A stretch of 64,000 nucleotides of DNA from Ipomoea triloba. Taxonomy: Eukaryota; Streptophyta; Magnoliopsida; Solanales; Convolvulaceae. Positions 10,491 through 28,726 of this stretch are shown here, piece after piece. A program made the translations under genes and the position numbers. The notes under the pieces are model-generated. The model had not been told where the DNA came from. It worked only from the letters and a program-made list of their open reading frames with translations, and made no database searches. Numbering within the stretch: position 1 is the first letter of the stretch; every line of letters starts with the position of its first letter. The DNA lies in NCBI RefSeq assembly GCF_003576645.1, contig NC_044916.1, positions 2,181,942-2,245,941 on the forward strand. The letters run 5' to 3'.

Positions 10491-12600
10491 AATACAGTAC
10501 GGCGAAGTTGGTAAAATTGTTGAAAAAATAGGATATTTTGAACTAAAAGTTGATTTAAAAAAAAAAGTTTATGACAAAAAGTTGAGCAAATTAAGGTCAA
10601 TGATCAAAAGTGAATAAATCACTATAGTGAAGTGACCAAAAGTGGAATAAACTATTGAATGATTATTTAAATTAAATACTTAATAAATGAATGTGACAAC
10701 CTTAAATACTATCCATGTCAAGCGGTCTTTCACTTGTTAATAGAAGAAATAATAACTAAAAATAAAACAAAATAGGGATGTCAAGACGTGTAGTAGAATC
10801 CTACTTGTTTAGCAATTATCGAAATTGAATACACAAACACCATATTTCCATTCCAAATATGTTTGACACTATCCGCAATGTATCCAAACTCATTTAATAT
10901 ATTTACATACTATACACACACAATAATCATGTACTAGATCTCAAGTTTTCACTCCTACACGAATTCATAATAAGTATTATTTTGCCTATTCAAACTCAAT
11001 TATCAATCGAGTTTAGACATTTAGTATTACCTAACAACTCGTCATCCCTAGAGTTAATGATCCAAAAAGTGATTTGAATATGTCAATATAGTGCAGTGAC
11101 AAACATATATAAAATAAAATTTTCATACAAAACGATATTTCATAAGAAGAAAATATATCACTATAATCAAGTGACAAACCTAAAATAAACGCTTCACATG
11201 AGATTTTAGAAAGAAAAAAAAAAGTAGTAAAACCAATATGCAATCTTACTAAAATTTACCCCAATAAGATTTTGTATCTTCTTTATGGTAGAGAGAGTCC
11301 AATGATGTTGTAGTTTTTTGCACACTAAAAAGTGATCAATGATTACATGCAGAAGGTTGTGGAAAGTTGAAGTCAAAAAAGCAAACAAAACACTCTCATA
11401 CTTCACATTCATACAAAATTACAAATGGGTCACTTTCACCAAAGCTAAAACCCCTCCAACTAAAGCAGAATAGCTTCGATAATCTCCATGATTCTCTCTG
11501 CCCCTTCCACTTTTGTATCCATCCAAGATGGCAAAAGGACTCCCCAAATTCCCTCCTTTCCATTCTAGTATTCTTGCATGTATGTATAATGTATATATGC
11601 ACTCTAATATACATACAATATATATATACATACAATATATATATATATATGTATGTATAGATATATATGCAAAGATTAACACAACAGTTTGAAATAATTG
11701 GTAAATGAATTATTAATACAACTGTAAGGTCAGAAGTTCCATTCACTAAGAGAGAGAGTTAGCAAATTTCCTCTCTAAGTTAGAGGAATAGTACTCTCGC
11801 GGTCTTGCCCCTCAACGGTTTGTGAAGTAATTTTTTTAGTAGTTAAGTTTTGTTTTTTAAAGAAGCAGTTATTTTGCACACAGTTAAGAAACAAAAGGCC
11901 GATGTTAGTATGTATAGTTGAGATGTGAAAAAAGTTATTTTCTTATAATTCAACAACAGAAAGTGTTATTTTTTATAACACAATACAATGTTATAGTTCT
12001 TATACGTGTTGTTGGGCTATAAATATTGTCCAAATATAGCAATTTTTGTTTATTTTAAATAAGGCTGGCCATTTTGTGGTGAGTGTGGACGGAAAAACAC
12101 GTGTTGAGCGAGTTCTCTCAAAGTGATGTTAATATTTTGGTAACGGTTGGACAGTTCAAAATGATATTGTTCTACTTAGAAGAGGTCATTTTAAAAGAGA
12201 GTTTGACCACACATAAGGTTAGTCCAAGTTATAGTGATTTGCTGTAGATTTAGTACAAATTTTTTCTTAAAAAGTGTGTCGCACTTAAAAAACGTAATCA
12301 AATGAATCCCTGGTGATAATCTCAGATTCTTTGGTCCTAACCCGGCCCCTCTCATAGATCGAATATGATTACATTGGACCACTAACATTTAAATTTAAAA
12401 AGAAAAAAGAAAAGAAAATAAGAAGTAAACATGAAAAAGAAGACTATTAGAAAGTGAGTGTGAAAGCCTCCGCCTGCCTTAGTTCTACAAACCAAACTTC
12501 TCCTCATACAGAAATTTTCTCATAAAGATTTTCATAAATCTTTTTCAAATTTTCTCATAAAGATTTTATAAATCTTTTCCAAATTTTGGCCGACACCGAT
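10491..12600. other. Intergenic DNA and probable upstream region of the receptor kinase
   Basis: No gene supported. It contains AT-rich repeats (11610-11670), and near 12517-12588 an imperfect tandem duplication of about 36 bp (TTCTCATAAAGATTTT...AAATCTTTT). The 12440-12870 part is probably promoter and 5' UTR of the following gene. Confidence 0.45.
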
Positions 12601-12633
12601 ACATACACACACTCCATGAATGTATGCATTTGC

Positions 12634-12638
<5 letters not shown>

Positions 12639-12684
<46 letters not shown>
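12639..12684 (+). repeat. (CT)n microsatellite in the probable 5' leader
   Basis: An uninterrupted CT run of about 46 bp lies some 190 bp before the receptor-kinase ATG. CT tracts near transcription starts are frequent in plants; a regulatory role here is only inference. Confidence 0.8.
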
Positions 12685-12686
<2 letters not shown>

Positions 12687-12870
12687 ATAAAACTCTGAAG
12701 CTTCGAATCTCAGAGCCCTCCTCTCTACTCTCTACCGTTTCTTTATCGATGGCGACACCTACCCAAAACTCCCCACTTTTCAATGCCCGTTCTTGCCGCT
12801 GTTCGTAGCTCAGCTTGAACGAATCTGTGGAAAAAAAAACAAAAAAAGTGGGAGAGAAAGAGGAACGAAA

Positions 12871-15399
12871 ATGGGGAGGAGCAAGAACGGTGCTTTCTTG
12901 TTCACTGAGCTTGTTCTAGTGATCGCCGCTTTGATTTCCAGATTGGGTTTTGTAGGAGCTGCTACTGATCCAAATGATTGTAAGTTCTTTCAAATCTTTT
13001 TTGTTTTTCTTTGTTGTTTGAATTAAAGTTGTGTTTCAGAGTTAATGATGGCTGGGTTTTTATGGAATGTGATTTTGTTTTCTATGGAATATGTAAAGGT
13101 AGAAGCTTTTTTGGAGTTTGTGATCTGGGAAGATTTGAATTTGGAAATGCATGCCCAAGATTATATGATTGTTGGTTGAATTTGGAAACATGATCTTTCT
13201 CACTAGTTGTTCTAAGTTTCTATTGCCTTTTCTGGATTTTCTTTTGGAGTCAATAGAAGTCAATGGTTAAAATTTTACTTATAAATGCAGAATCTTGATT
13301 GTTGAAGATTAAAATTCTTATGTTATAAATGCATAATCTTGATTGTTGAAGATTAAAATTCTTGTGTTATAAATGCATAATCTTGATTTGCTGATATTTG
13401 TATGGATATAGGTGAGGTAGTATATATGTGTGTGTTGCAACTGTATATGTATACTTGGTTGTGTGATGTATGGAAATGATGATCAAATAATAAGCTTGGG
13501 AGCAGTTGAACATGTTGTGACTTGTGAGTTACTATGCATTTGTGTTTAATCATTAATGTGCTCGGTTAAGCAAACTTTTGACAAATGGGGGATTTGTCGA
13601 ATTGTATTTTGCAGTGCAAGCACTTCAGGTTCTGTATGGTTCGCTAAACAGCCCATCGCAACTGACTGGTTGGAAAGCGACTGGTGGTGATCCGTGTGGT
13701 GAATCGTGGAAAGGGGTTACTTGTCAGGGCTCTGCTGTTGTCTCGATGTAAATTTATACCTTGCCTTTAGACTTTAGAGCGTTCCTTTATCTGTGTGTGT
13801 AGTTGTTTCTGATTGTATTGATGGAATGATGGGTCTTTTATTGGAGCAGTGAAATTTCCGGGCTGGGGCTGAATGGAACAATGGGGTACATGCTCAACGG
13901 TTTTACATCTTTAAAAGAATTGTAAGTTTATTATTTGGTTTCGAGGGCTTAAACTTGTTTTGCGTCTTTGTGACTAGCTGACTTCTCGGTATTTTACTGT
14001 GTTTAGGGATTTGAGCAGCAACAAGATTCATGATCTTATCCCGTATCAACTGCCTCCCAATCTGACAAGCCTGTAATGTTCAACGTTACAACACGTTTGT
14101 TTGTTTGTTTTTTTAAAAAATTGTATTTATTGCTTAATTCTCTAAGTATTTACTTCTTATTTTTTATTCAGGAATCTTGCAAATAATAATATAACGGGAA
14201 GTATTCCTTATTCCATCTCGCTCATGACGTCTCTTAATTATCTGTGAGTGGCATGACTTTTATACTTGCTCTTTGTAATTGTAATATATACAAAAATGTT
14301 ATCTTCTAATGTAGTATATTCAAATGTCTAACCCTATCGGCAACCCCATTTTTTGTATAGGAATTTTAGTGGTAACTCTCTTGCGCAACCTATTGGAGAC
14401 ATGTTTACAAACCGTTCTGATCTTGCAACCTTGTAAGGCATCTCGACTTGTTACCCTTCATTGTTCTTGTTTCATTTTGCTTGTGATGTCTCTTGCGAGA
14501 TTTACACATTATTGCGAGATTGCCCTATTTCGTGAATTCCATTTTGATGTATGCACTAATATTCTCGTAATCTCATCTGCAGGGATGTTTCTTTCAACAA
14601 TTTTAGCGGTGATCTCCCCCCTTCTTTGGGTTTTTTGTTAAATCTCTCGACGCTGTGAGTGTTATAAGTTTGCGTTTAATAAAAACTAACTTCCTCGCTG
14701 TTATTTGACTAACTTATGATGTTTCCGCCACTATGGTAGTCGCATGCAGAACAACCAATTGACGGGTAGTCTCGATGTCTTGGTTGATTTACCTTTGACT
14801 GATTTGTAAGTCTCGGCTCCTACTAAGTTGCTAAATTTGTGCGTGATCAATGGTATTGTTAAAAATGCTCGCAACGACCTCTCTGCAGGAATGTAGCAAA
14901 CAATCGTTTCAGTGGATGGATACCGAACGAGCTAATTTCAATTCCTAAGTTCACGTAAGTATTGGACAGGCTAATAGACACGCATCTATATACACTTATA
15001 AGTTATATATATATTCACACCATTTATTAATCTGTTATTTGATGTTATGTTATTCCTACTGTGGAACAGATATGGCGGGAATTCATTTTCCAATAGTCCT
15101 GCTCCTCCCCCGCCACCATTTACCCCGCCTCCTCCCGGTAGATCTCACAAAAGAAGCAACCACTCTACACCAGGGTCGAATAAAACTCCGGGCTCTGATG
15201 ATAACCATTCCGATCACGAGAATGGGAATGGAAAGAGTGGTGTGAAAGCTGGAGCTATCGTAGGCATAGTTCTTGGATCTTCGGCTGTGGTTCTCTCTGC
15301 TATCGTTGTGATGGTTTATTGCCTTCGGAGGTGTAAGAAGAAGGAAATTACTGCACGACCCTCTACGGGAAGTCTTCCTATCATCGCTGATAAAGGTAT

Positions 15400-15431
<32 letters not shown>

Positions 15432-17728
15432 GAAACAGGGAAAAACGAAATGGAATAAGAGAGAAGGATGCTCCTGCTCTTTCAATTAAGTTCCTGAGAA
15501 TCGTCTTTTTGCCAACTATGATCTAGGTTTTTATGAATTTTCGTCAATTGTCTGAATAATCCGAGCTAGAATATACTAGCTCAACATGTTCTTTCTAATT
15601 TCCCGGTTCGAGACTTTTTATTATTTCGATTTTTAGTTCTAAATGAAACGACTTGAGTCTGCTTTTTGGCGGGTGTTTTTCTTGCTACATGTTGGTAGGA
15701 TTATCAATTGAACCTTAGCATTTTTGCCCTATTATTTTACGTGAATTACTCGAGGTAGAACTATTTGCTATTGGTAGCACTTTGTCATCGTGTTTGGAAA
15801 TCTTAATCTCCTATTGCCTTGATTTCTTATTGCCTCTTGACCCTCTTCGTAAAATATGCTTGCTCTCGAGATTATAATACGTGGAAAGGACTTTGTATTT
15901 GGAGCAATTATTTTGAATAATGGCATGAAAAGCGGTTCATTTCTCACCTGTCTTCACTCCTACTGAATGCAGAGGTGCTCGATCAACGGGCAAAGTCCAC
16001 AGCTACCGTAGTAGACTTGAAGCCCCCGCCATCTGAGAAAGTGACGATTGAAAGGATGCAAGGAAAGAATGGTTCTCTCAGGAGATCCCCGATAACTGCT
16101 ACTCCTTATACCGTGGCGGTACTTCAAACATCAACAAACAGTTTTAGTCAAGAAAACCTTGTCGGTGAAGGTTCCCTTGGCCGTGTTTATAGAGCAGATT
16201 TTCCTAACGGGAAGGTTGGTTCTCGTTTCTAACATTTGGATTTTCATTGGATAATACTGAGAAAAACCCTATAATGCTCGGTTTTGAGGAGTTGATAATT
16301 GATGCAGAATGTTAGGTCTTATAAATTATATGACGGGCAAACTTTGTTTTTAATATCGAGTTTGTGTGCTAGGTATTGGCCATTAAAAAGATCGATAGTG
16401 CAGCGTTATCACTGCAAGAAGAAGACAATTTTCTCGAAGCCATTTCGAACATGTCAAGGCTAAGACACCCGAACATTGTCCCACTGGTCGGGTACTGTGC
16501 AGAGCATGGCCAACGCCTTCTTGTCTACGATTATGTCGGAAATGGTAGCTTGCACGATATGCTGCATTTTGCTGACGAGAGAAGCCAATTGCTTACTTGG
16601 AATGCACGTGTTCGAGTAGCTCTTGGCACTGCTCGAGCTCTAGAGTACGTTAAACGAGTGCAATTATTTATATATTTAGCAGATTAAGTACTTGTTTTTG
16701 TTTTTTTTTCCTCTTTAGTTCGGTTCACAACTAAACCTCGGTTTGTCAGGTATTTGCACGAAGTGTGTTTGCCGTCTGTTGTGCATAGAAACTTCAAATC
16801 GGCAAACATTTTGCTCGACGAGGAGCTCAATCCCCACTTATCTGACTGTGGATTAGCGGCTTTGACGCCAAATACAGAACGCCAGGTTAGTATCGTTCTG
16901 CGACTAGAAAACACGTCTTGTGCATAGCTGCTAAGACTGTCGGGTGTTTGTGATAATATGTACAGATTTCGTCAACACATATGGTCGGTTCATTCGGTTA
17001 CAGTGCTCCCGAGTTTGCGTTATCTGGAGTATATACTGTGAAAAGCGATGTATATAGTTTTGGCGTGGTTATGTTGGAATTATTGACGGGAAGGAAGCCA
17101 CTTGACAGGTTCGTTTCATCTTACACGATACAGTAATATATCTATCTATCATGCATATATATATATATACATGTGTGTGTGTGTGTATGTATATTCTCAC
17201 TTGCCGGGATTTTTCACTTTGTCAATATTTTGTTTATAGCTCGAGGGAGAGATCGGAACAGTCGCTCGTTAGATGGGCCACGCCTCAACTTCACGATATA
17301 GACGCTTTGTCAAAAATGGTTGATCCCGCTCTGAATGGCATGTATCCCGCCAAGTCTTTGTCCCGTTTTGCTGATATTATCGCCCTCTGCGTTCAGGTAA
17401 CACTCTTCACACAACTCACAAGTTACATTTCCACACGCTTCACTTCACGTAGCAAATCACCGTTGATCAAGGGCGAGTGAGAACATTTGAACGAGACGAT
17501 TACTTGACATGTCCGCCTATTTTTCTAGTAAAAACTCGTAACTTATTTGTTCATTTGCGGTTTGTGCAGCCTGAACCGGAGTTCCGGCCTCCCATGTCTG
17601 AAGTCGTGCAAGCGCTAGTCCGGTTAGTCCAGAGGGCTAGCGTGGTCATACGACGGTCCAGCGACGAGTCGGGATTCGCGTACAAGACGCCAGATCACGA
17701 CGCCGCCTCCGGGGACCCGCCTTACTAG
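12871..17728 (+). CDS. SRF: STRUBBELIG-receptor-family LRR receptor-like kinase (probable pseudokinase)
   Basis: Sixteen exons: 12871-12979, 13615-13747, 13850-13921, 14007-14072, 14172-14243, 14361-14432, 14583-14654, 14740-14805, 14889-14954, 15070-15395, 15973-16214, 16373-16644, 16750-16885, 16966-17108, 17240-17396, 17570-17728. They total 2163 nt, a closed frame of 720 aa, as expected for SRF6/7-size members. Order: signal peptide; SRF domain ([34 protein letters not shown]); six LRRs on 66-72-nt exons; Pro-rich stretch (254-265); membrane helix (about 303-328); juxtamembrane; kinase domain. Gly-loop GEGSLGRVY and IKK are present, but the catalytic HRD is HRN (535-537) and DFG is DCG (555-557), so weak or no catalysis is expected, as in this family generally. 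SRF proteins act at the plasma membrane in organ patterning and wall/immune signalling. Best resemblance from memory is SRF3/6/7; the exact orthologue is uncertain. Confidence 0.95.
13281..13389 (+). repeat. 44-bp tandem repeat in intron 1 of the receptor kinase
   Basis: ATAAATGCAGAATCTTGATT... is repeated at 13281-13324 and 13325-13368 and begins a third time at 13369. The full copies differ at only about two positions. Confidence 0.85.
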
Positions 17729-18749
17729 CCTTTGCAATTTTGTAAGTAACTTCAGCAGAGGTGATGACTGGTTAAAGTTGAAGAGAGACAAGATATGCCT
17801 ATATATATTTATATATATGGAAGTATAGCCAGTAAATTTTTTTTGTTTGAAGTGTAATTATGTTGACAGTTTAATTCATGGTAAATAATTTACTGGCATC
17901 TATTGGAACAACTTGAAACACAAATAATGGCCATTTCATTAATTTCTTATGGCATATCCAACTTTATTTCCATTTGTGGTCCATTGACTAGTGATTTTTA
18001 TCGACTTATCATGTGTCGAGTTATTAATTTAGATCAATGCAAAATAAAGAGAATAGAATAATCAACATAAAAATTGAATGGGATGTTTTATCTTATTATA
18101 TGACGTGTATTTATAGATGAATAATTTTACATTTCTATCATGATTTTACCTCTTATTATTTGTTTCTTTGACTTATTGTTGTAATATATGATTGGTGTTA
18201 TTAATAGATAACTGCTACTTTTTAATTGCTAATGAATATAAAGAATTTTATAAGATTGATAGGGTTATGATAGATAATATTCACATACTATGTAGAATAT
18301 CTAAAGAGCAGGATATATGTTGTATAAAGTAATGTAATATATTTGTTATTAAGATAAATGAGTTAACAACTTTTACAGGACAGAGATGTAGCTTCTCTCT
18401 AACGGAGCTCTCCCTTCTCTCATTCTCTGGTCAAGAACCAGTTTCCACCACCGCCCTCCGGCCGGAGCTCTTATAGAGCTTTGAGCCGGCGGTATATGGT
18501 CACCACCACATCAGCTTCCTAGTTCCATCTTCTTCTCCACTGCTCTCTTCTTCCTCCTCTTTCGTGACGCCGTTGCCGCCATCTGTGCTCTCCTCCTCCT
18601 TCCGCACCGTAACCACACAGAGCGCGCCGCCGCCGCCCTTCTCCTCCTCCGATGCCTTCTACCCCGCTGCCGCCACCTAAATCCAACTGCCACCACCTGC
18701 CACCTCTCACCGCACCGGCGCCGTCACCCTCACCATCGTCCATAAATAA

Positions 18750-18809
<60 letters not shown>

Positions 18810-18832
18810 ATATAATAAGCTAGTGGGTAGGG
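17729..18832. other. Intergenic; AT-rich then C/T-rich block and (TA)n
   Basis: 17729-18370 is the 3' flank of the receptor kinase, with no gene. 18380-18750 is unusually GC-rich and biased to CCGCC/CTCCTC on the plus strand. Its ORFs on both strands are low-complexity and I do not call them genes. A (TA)n run fills about 18757-18803. Confidence 0.5.
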
Positions 18833-18916
18833 TAATAGGTTGGCCTTGAGACCCGTGCGTCTTGAGCTCTGAACTTTGTTGTCTTTACCCTTTTTAATAT
18901 TGTCTCCTAATAATTA

Positions 18917-19396
18917 TTGTTGTTTTTGTCTCCCTCTGCATCTATTGCAGTTGTCTCCTTCTGCATTTATTGCAGTTTATTATATTTCCTTCTCGTTTTT
19001 ACGAGGTTCGGTTTTGGGAGCGCTTCAAAGATATTTATGGTCATGGCAAGTGTGATGCTCATCCTGGGTGTAGTAGATGACAATGAAATGCCTCTCCTGA
19101 ACAGCAGTTCAGTCGGAAGGATACCTACTGATGAACCGGCCAAAGACACAAGGCTGGACATGTACCTTCAGTTGGGAATAATGTCAATGGACTTCAGTAA
19201 GAAGATAAAAACTCAGGTGGTTTGCAAGTTGTCCCATCCAAAGGTCGACTTGTACACATTCTGCAAGGCCATCAATCATTTGGTAAAAGCTTTAAGGTTC
19301 TATAAGGATCAAAACTCTCTTGTACCACAATCTGCGAATCTAAATTTTATTAGCTTAACTAGAAAATTTAGTTCTATGTCTGATTGTATGGAATGA
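18917..19396 (+). other. 159-codon ORF followed by a poly(A)-like tract, possible retroposed fragment
   Basis: The ORF begins with a hydrophobic stretch (SIAVVSFCIYCSLLYFLLVF) and continues through LGVVDDNEMPLLNSSSVGRI, LDMYLQLGIMSMDFSKKIK and KVDLYTFCKAINHLVKALRF. About 70 bp after the stop, TTAATGAAGCTTTATTGATC is followed by about 13 A residues (19462-19474), as at the 3' end of a retroposed mRNA or LINE. A second frame around 19012-19070 also reads plausibly (FWERFKDIYGHGKCDAHPGC), so a frameshift may be present. I recognise no family; the ORF may be chance or a decayed retrocopy. Confidence 0.3.
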
Positions 19397-19852
19397 CTTT
19401 ACATTCCATTGAACCTTGTTGTATTTGTTTCTGGTGTTTATTAATGAAGCTTTATTGATCTCAAAAAAAAAAAAAAGATAAATGAGTTTGAGTAAATCTC
19501 CTAAAATAATGCGAGTTTGGGAAGTTCTACTTGATAGGAAAAAAGTAACTCTACTTGATAGAAAAAAAGTACAAGGAAAGTGAAGATTCAGTCATTCGAA
19601 TCTCTCAACAGGTGGATAGAGATTCGTATTTATAGTGGTGGAGCAATTAACACAATGTTGGAATATGGTTGGGCTCTCAAATTGATCGTGATGTCTGTAG
19701 TAGAGGTGACAAAATTTATCTATCTTGCTAATGGCACTTGGTCTTAGTTATCGGTTTCCCAACCATAGAGGTGGGAAGCATCCAAATCGGGTCGAAACTT
19801 GGGTTGATGTACCAATAGACCTGTTGTATACCCATCAAAGGTAAATATTATG

Positions 19853-20506
19853 GCTATGTTTGGAAAATCTAGTTGAAAAAGTAGCTGAAAGCTGAAAAGT
19901 AGCTGAAAATTGAAAAGATATAAGTTTGAAGTTGAAATCTGAAGAGCTGTTAAGCTTAAAAGTGTTTGGCAAAATTAGCTTTTTGATAAATTGATAAATA
20001 TAAAAAGACTAAAAAGGACATCTTCATACAATTTAAATAGTTCAAATTTAAATAGGTTTGTTTATATATTTAAAAATAAAATAGTAAAATCAATATATTT
20101 TAATAAAATATAAAGTAAGAACATATATTTGAAAACATATAAAGTAAAACAAAATGTTTATAATTCATAAGGTTAATTCATACAAAAATCAATGTTCAAA
20201 CAAAAATGTCAAATTGAAATTACAACTAAACATATTGAAGAAAAAAAGTAAAAACAGTTTAGCCAAAAAGGTCTTAATTGGGAAGGGTAAATGATGTCAT
20301 TTCTTTAAAATAATAAGGTTAAAGATGGAAAAAAAGTTAGGAAGCTACTAGCTTATTTTGAAACGCTACCTTAGGTAGCATTCAAAAATAAGCTCTTATT
20401 TTAAGCTACTAGCTTATTTTAGGAACATTACCAAACAAAACTTATAGCTTATTAGTAACTTAAAATAAGTTATAAGCTCCTAAATAAGCTCTGTCAAACA
20501 GAGTCT
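19853..20506. mobile_element. hAT-like MITE, about 650 bp
   Basis: The left end GGCTATGTTTGGAAAA and right end CTGTCAAACAGAGTC are imperfect inverted repeats. Subterminal AAGTAGCTGAAA / TAAGCTACTAGCTTA motifs face each other, and there is no coding capacity. The ends match the common plant type GGCTCTGTTTGGCAAA. The target duplication is not clear. Confidence 0.6.
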
Positions 20507-21040
20507 ATGCATTTATGAGAAAAATAAGAACAAAAAATAGTATTTGTGAAAACTAATCTCATTCAATTCCTTTAATAAAAATAGAGATTTTCGCCCATCT
20601 CCGACCCGACTACATAACCAATCCAACTCCATAGTTTGCAAGTTTTCTTTCTTGCAAGAAAAATATAGTAGAATTTTTGTTTTCTTTTTTCTAATTTTCA
20701 TGTAAAAATTCTTATATTTGTACATTAATTTTGTTGTGCATGATTGCTTTATTATCTTTGTTTTATACTTTATTTTCCAATTTATCTTATTTATCAAACA
20801 ACCTTATTCTTCTTCACTTATTAAATGAATTTTAGTTCTGCGTGTTAATAATATGTTTAATATAGTTTCTAATCAAGTCCAATTAAATGAACCGAACAAA
20901 CAATATGAGATGGAATATACATTAATTTGTATAATAGGGTTTGTATGTACAAAAATCTTATAAATTACACCCAAAAAAAAAACATTAAAATCTCATCTAA
21001 TGTGGAAAATGTACACTACAAACATTGGAAATCAAACTAG

Positions 21041-22306
21041 TTAATATACTTTCTTTGTAAACAAGTGTCTGAGATTAACACGTACCGGCCCTTCACCGGA
21101 GATTCCGCCGGCGGTAGCATCAGCGGTGGATGCGTCAGTGGACATGGAAGCATTCATGGTCAAGATTCTAGCGTTATGCCAATCACCACCGCCGCCATCG
21201 GCGGCGGCCGGTGACACTTTCCGCCACCCCTTGTTTCCTTCCTTTCTGAAACTTCTCTCAACGAAGCTCCTATCTTTTCTCGGACTTTTATCGGCGGGTT
21301 TCGTCGGAATCCCGTAACTCCGACTGCCGACGCTTCGGCGGGCCGGCCAGACCAGGCTGCTCCGGCTCGGCGATTTCTTGGGCTTGAAGTCGCCGGGCGA
21401 ATTGGTTCCGGAGCAAGGCGCGCTGCTCGCTTTCGGGGAACTCAACCCAGACCCAACCGGCCGAGCGCCGCCGTTGCCGGCCGACTTGGTTCTCCTGAAC
21501 GGCCAAATATTGATGTTCAGAACTCGCTCCGCCGCGCTCCCGCCATTACTACCTCCAAAAATGCCACCGCCGCCTTTCTTGTCCTTGTTCACTTTCTCTC
21601 CTTTCTTATCGCTCCTCTTGAAAATATCTCTCCACCGCTTGGACGAACTGAACGCCGCCGTCTCCGCGGCGGCGGCGGCGGAGGAGCTAGCCACCGGCGC
21701 AGCAGAAATCTCCGGCCCAGATTCTGCTCCCAACTGGGGCTGCTCTACACGTTTTATCTGCTGAAATCAAAAGTGAGGTTTCATCTACCAGACATGTCAT
21801 TTTCAGATAAAACCTTTACAATATAGTCAATAGTACTAAAAAAAAATAAAAATAACAATTTCACAATGTAGTTAATAGTACTAAAAAAATAAAAATACCA
21901 ATTTCAGTCTCATACATCATCTAGAGTGTTGAGCAACCAGTTCCAATTCAACAACTATAAATTTCAATTATGGCTAGAGGTTAGATCCTATATTTCATGT
22001 AATTTAATTCTTACATACCCTGGGCGAGTCCGGCTGATTGGGTTGTTTCAGTTCCACCACGGGTGATGAATCCGGCCGCTTGGGTTCCGGAGAATGATCG
22101 TCGGCGGAGGAAGGGCAGTGGAGGAGGTGGAGGGGGAGGAGGACGCCGTCGGAGAAGAGCTGATCGGCGGACAAAAGATTGGGTTTTCGGAGCACACAAA
22201 ACTCGAAAGAGCTTGAACCACTGCTTCTCCTCCTTCTCCTTCTTGTTCTCCCGTTTGAAGATGGCGAGAGAGTTTGAGGTGGAGCCTCAAGTTTTGCTTC
22301 TTCCAT
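21041..22306 (-). CDS. Two-exon basic protein similar to membrane-associated kinase regulators (MAKR/DUF1645-like)
   Basis: Join (minus) 22306..22019, 21760..21041, giving about 335 aa. The start at 22306 is chosen because TCAACAATGG is a good context; an in-frame ATG at 22363 would add 19 residues. Exon 1 is Arg-rich (GRTRRRRRRSSGSSS), then FEFCVLRKPNLLSADQLF and SDGVLLPLHLL, which resembles the SADELF..G..LPL box of plant MAKR/DUF1645 proteins. Exon 2 is Ser/Lys/Gly-rich with KRWRDIFKRSDKKGEK, NINIWPFRRTKSAGN, SPSRSSLVWPARRS and a C-terminus RVNLRHLFTKKVY. No signal peptide or membrane helix; basic patches could bind acidic membranes. The intron acceptor is a NAGNAG (TTTCAGCAG), so one Gln may be optional. 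The family is moderately supported. Confidence 0.7.
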
Positions 22307-22363
22307 TGTTGAGCTTAGTTGTGTTATGCAGTGAAGAATGAGTTGATGAAGAAGACGACTCAT

Positions 22364-23478
22364 ATAGTACAGAGGGTTGTGGAATTTGAATTGCCATGTT
22401 GGCGCAAAGCAATCAACTTTTTTCTTCTTCTTCTTTTCCAGTTAAAGTACAAAACTTATGGCTTTAGTGCTTTACCTTGAGAAATGACAAAGTTTTCATG
22501 GCCCCTTTAGATCACAGTTTTCAACCTCCATTTTCAAAATTTTTTAACCATAGGTAGTTAAATGAGGGGGAAAAAAAATTCTCAAATATGATACTCTAAA
22601 TCACCAAAATACACTGCCGTGACACCTGACTAAAACACGACAAATTATATCATGGATCAAGGTCTACCTTACATTGTAAATCCTGATCCAAAAATAACAT
22701 TCAAATTTTGTATATGTAGTTGACACATTATGTACATGCAATTGAAAGTTTCTGTACCTGCAACTATCATATTATGTGCTAGCCATTATCAAGTTATTTG
22801 TTTACATGTACAGAAACAGTTAACTATAGATCAAAATATGTTAATTGAAGATACAAACTTTTTGTATCAGAATTTGCATGAATTTTTATATCAAGGTCTA
22901 CAATAAGAACCCTGTCCATGGTATAACAATTGTCAAAACACATTATATTATTTTGTTTACCCAAACCCGCCACAAACTCAATTATGAACTACTCAAATTA
23001 TCCTATTAGAGTTCCAAAAAATGGGGATAACCAATATTGACCCTAACCATTGTCACCCCGACAAATTATTTAATATGAGAAAAGGCAATCCTACAGATAA
23101 GGTCCCTACAAAGCAGAAATAGTAAGGCAAAGGCTGTTTGTTTGAATACTACTGCTTTAGAAAAAGTTTGACAGCAAGAAAAGCAAAGAACAATTCTCAA
23201 TGCCCATAGCTGTTGGCATGGAAGTCAGCCCCTTAAAAAACTGATCCCAGCCCAACTTTTCCTACAATGTGATCACAGTTCAAATTTAAAACCGAGTAAA
23301 AGCACGCACCGCTTAATTGGCTTTTGAGAGCTCAAAACCGCAACCACTGCTGAAATTGTTTGCAAAAGTTTACATCAAACGATTTATTAGAAAACAAAAG
23401 ACAGTAAGGTGTGATTTAGTGTTCTCTACATCAAAAGGCCCTCTGGGAAAGAGGACCATTTACTGTGCGTTGATTCTC
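22364..23478. other. Intergenic with one MITE; 3' flank of PFP beta
   Basis: No gene seen. It holds the MITE at 22645-22926 and the probable 3' UTR of the next gene. An 18-bp string ACAGTAAGGTGTGATTTA occurs at 23401-23418 and again, inside the last coding exon region, at 23503-23520. Confidence 0.5.
22645..22926. mobile_element. Mutator-like MITE
   Basis: TTATATCATGGATCAAGG at the left faces CCATGGTATAA at the right, with AAGGTCTAC motifs near both ends, and it is non-coding. The outer terminus is close to that of the larger element at 33954-34521 (TTATATCGTGGACC), which suggests a shared superfamily. Confidence 0.55.
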
Positions 23479-28706
<5,228 letters not shown>

Positions 28707-28721
28707 GGATTGATTTCGCCG

Positions 28722-28726
<5 letters not shown>

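Noticed and set aside
12620..13026. Short plus-strand ORFs over the receptor-kinase leader
   Set aside because: Low-complexity CT-derived Ser/Leu runs or readthrough into intron 1; the ATG at 12871 with its signal peptide is the supported start.
18511..18743. Arg/Gly-rich minus-strand ORFs
   Set aside because: Produced by a CCGCC/CTCCTC low-complexity tract; no motif, signal or splice support.
21378..21764. Plus-strand ORFs opposite the MAKR-like gene
   Set aside because: Shadows of a GC-rich coding exon on the minus strand.
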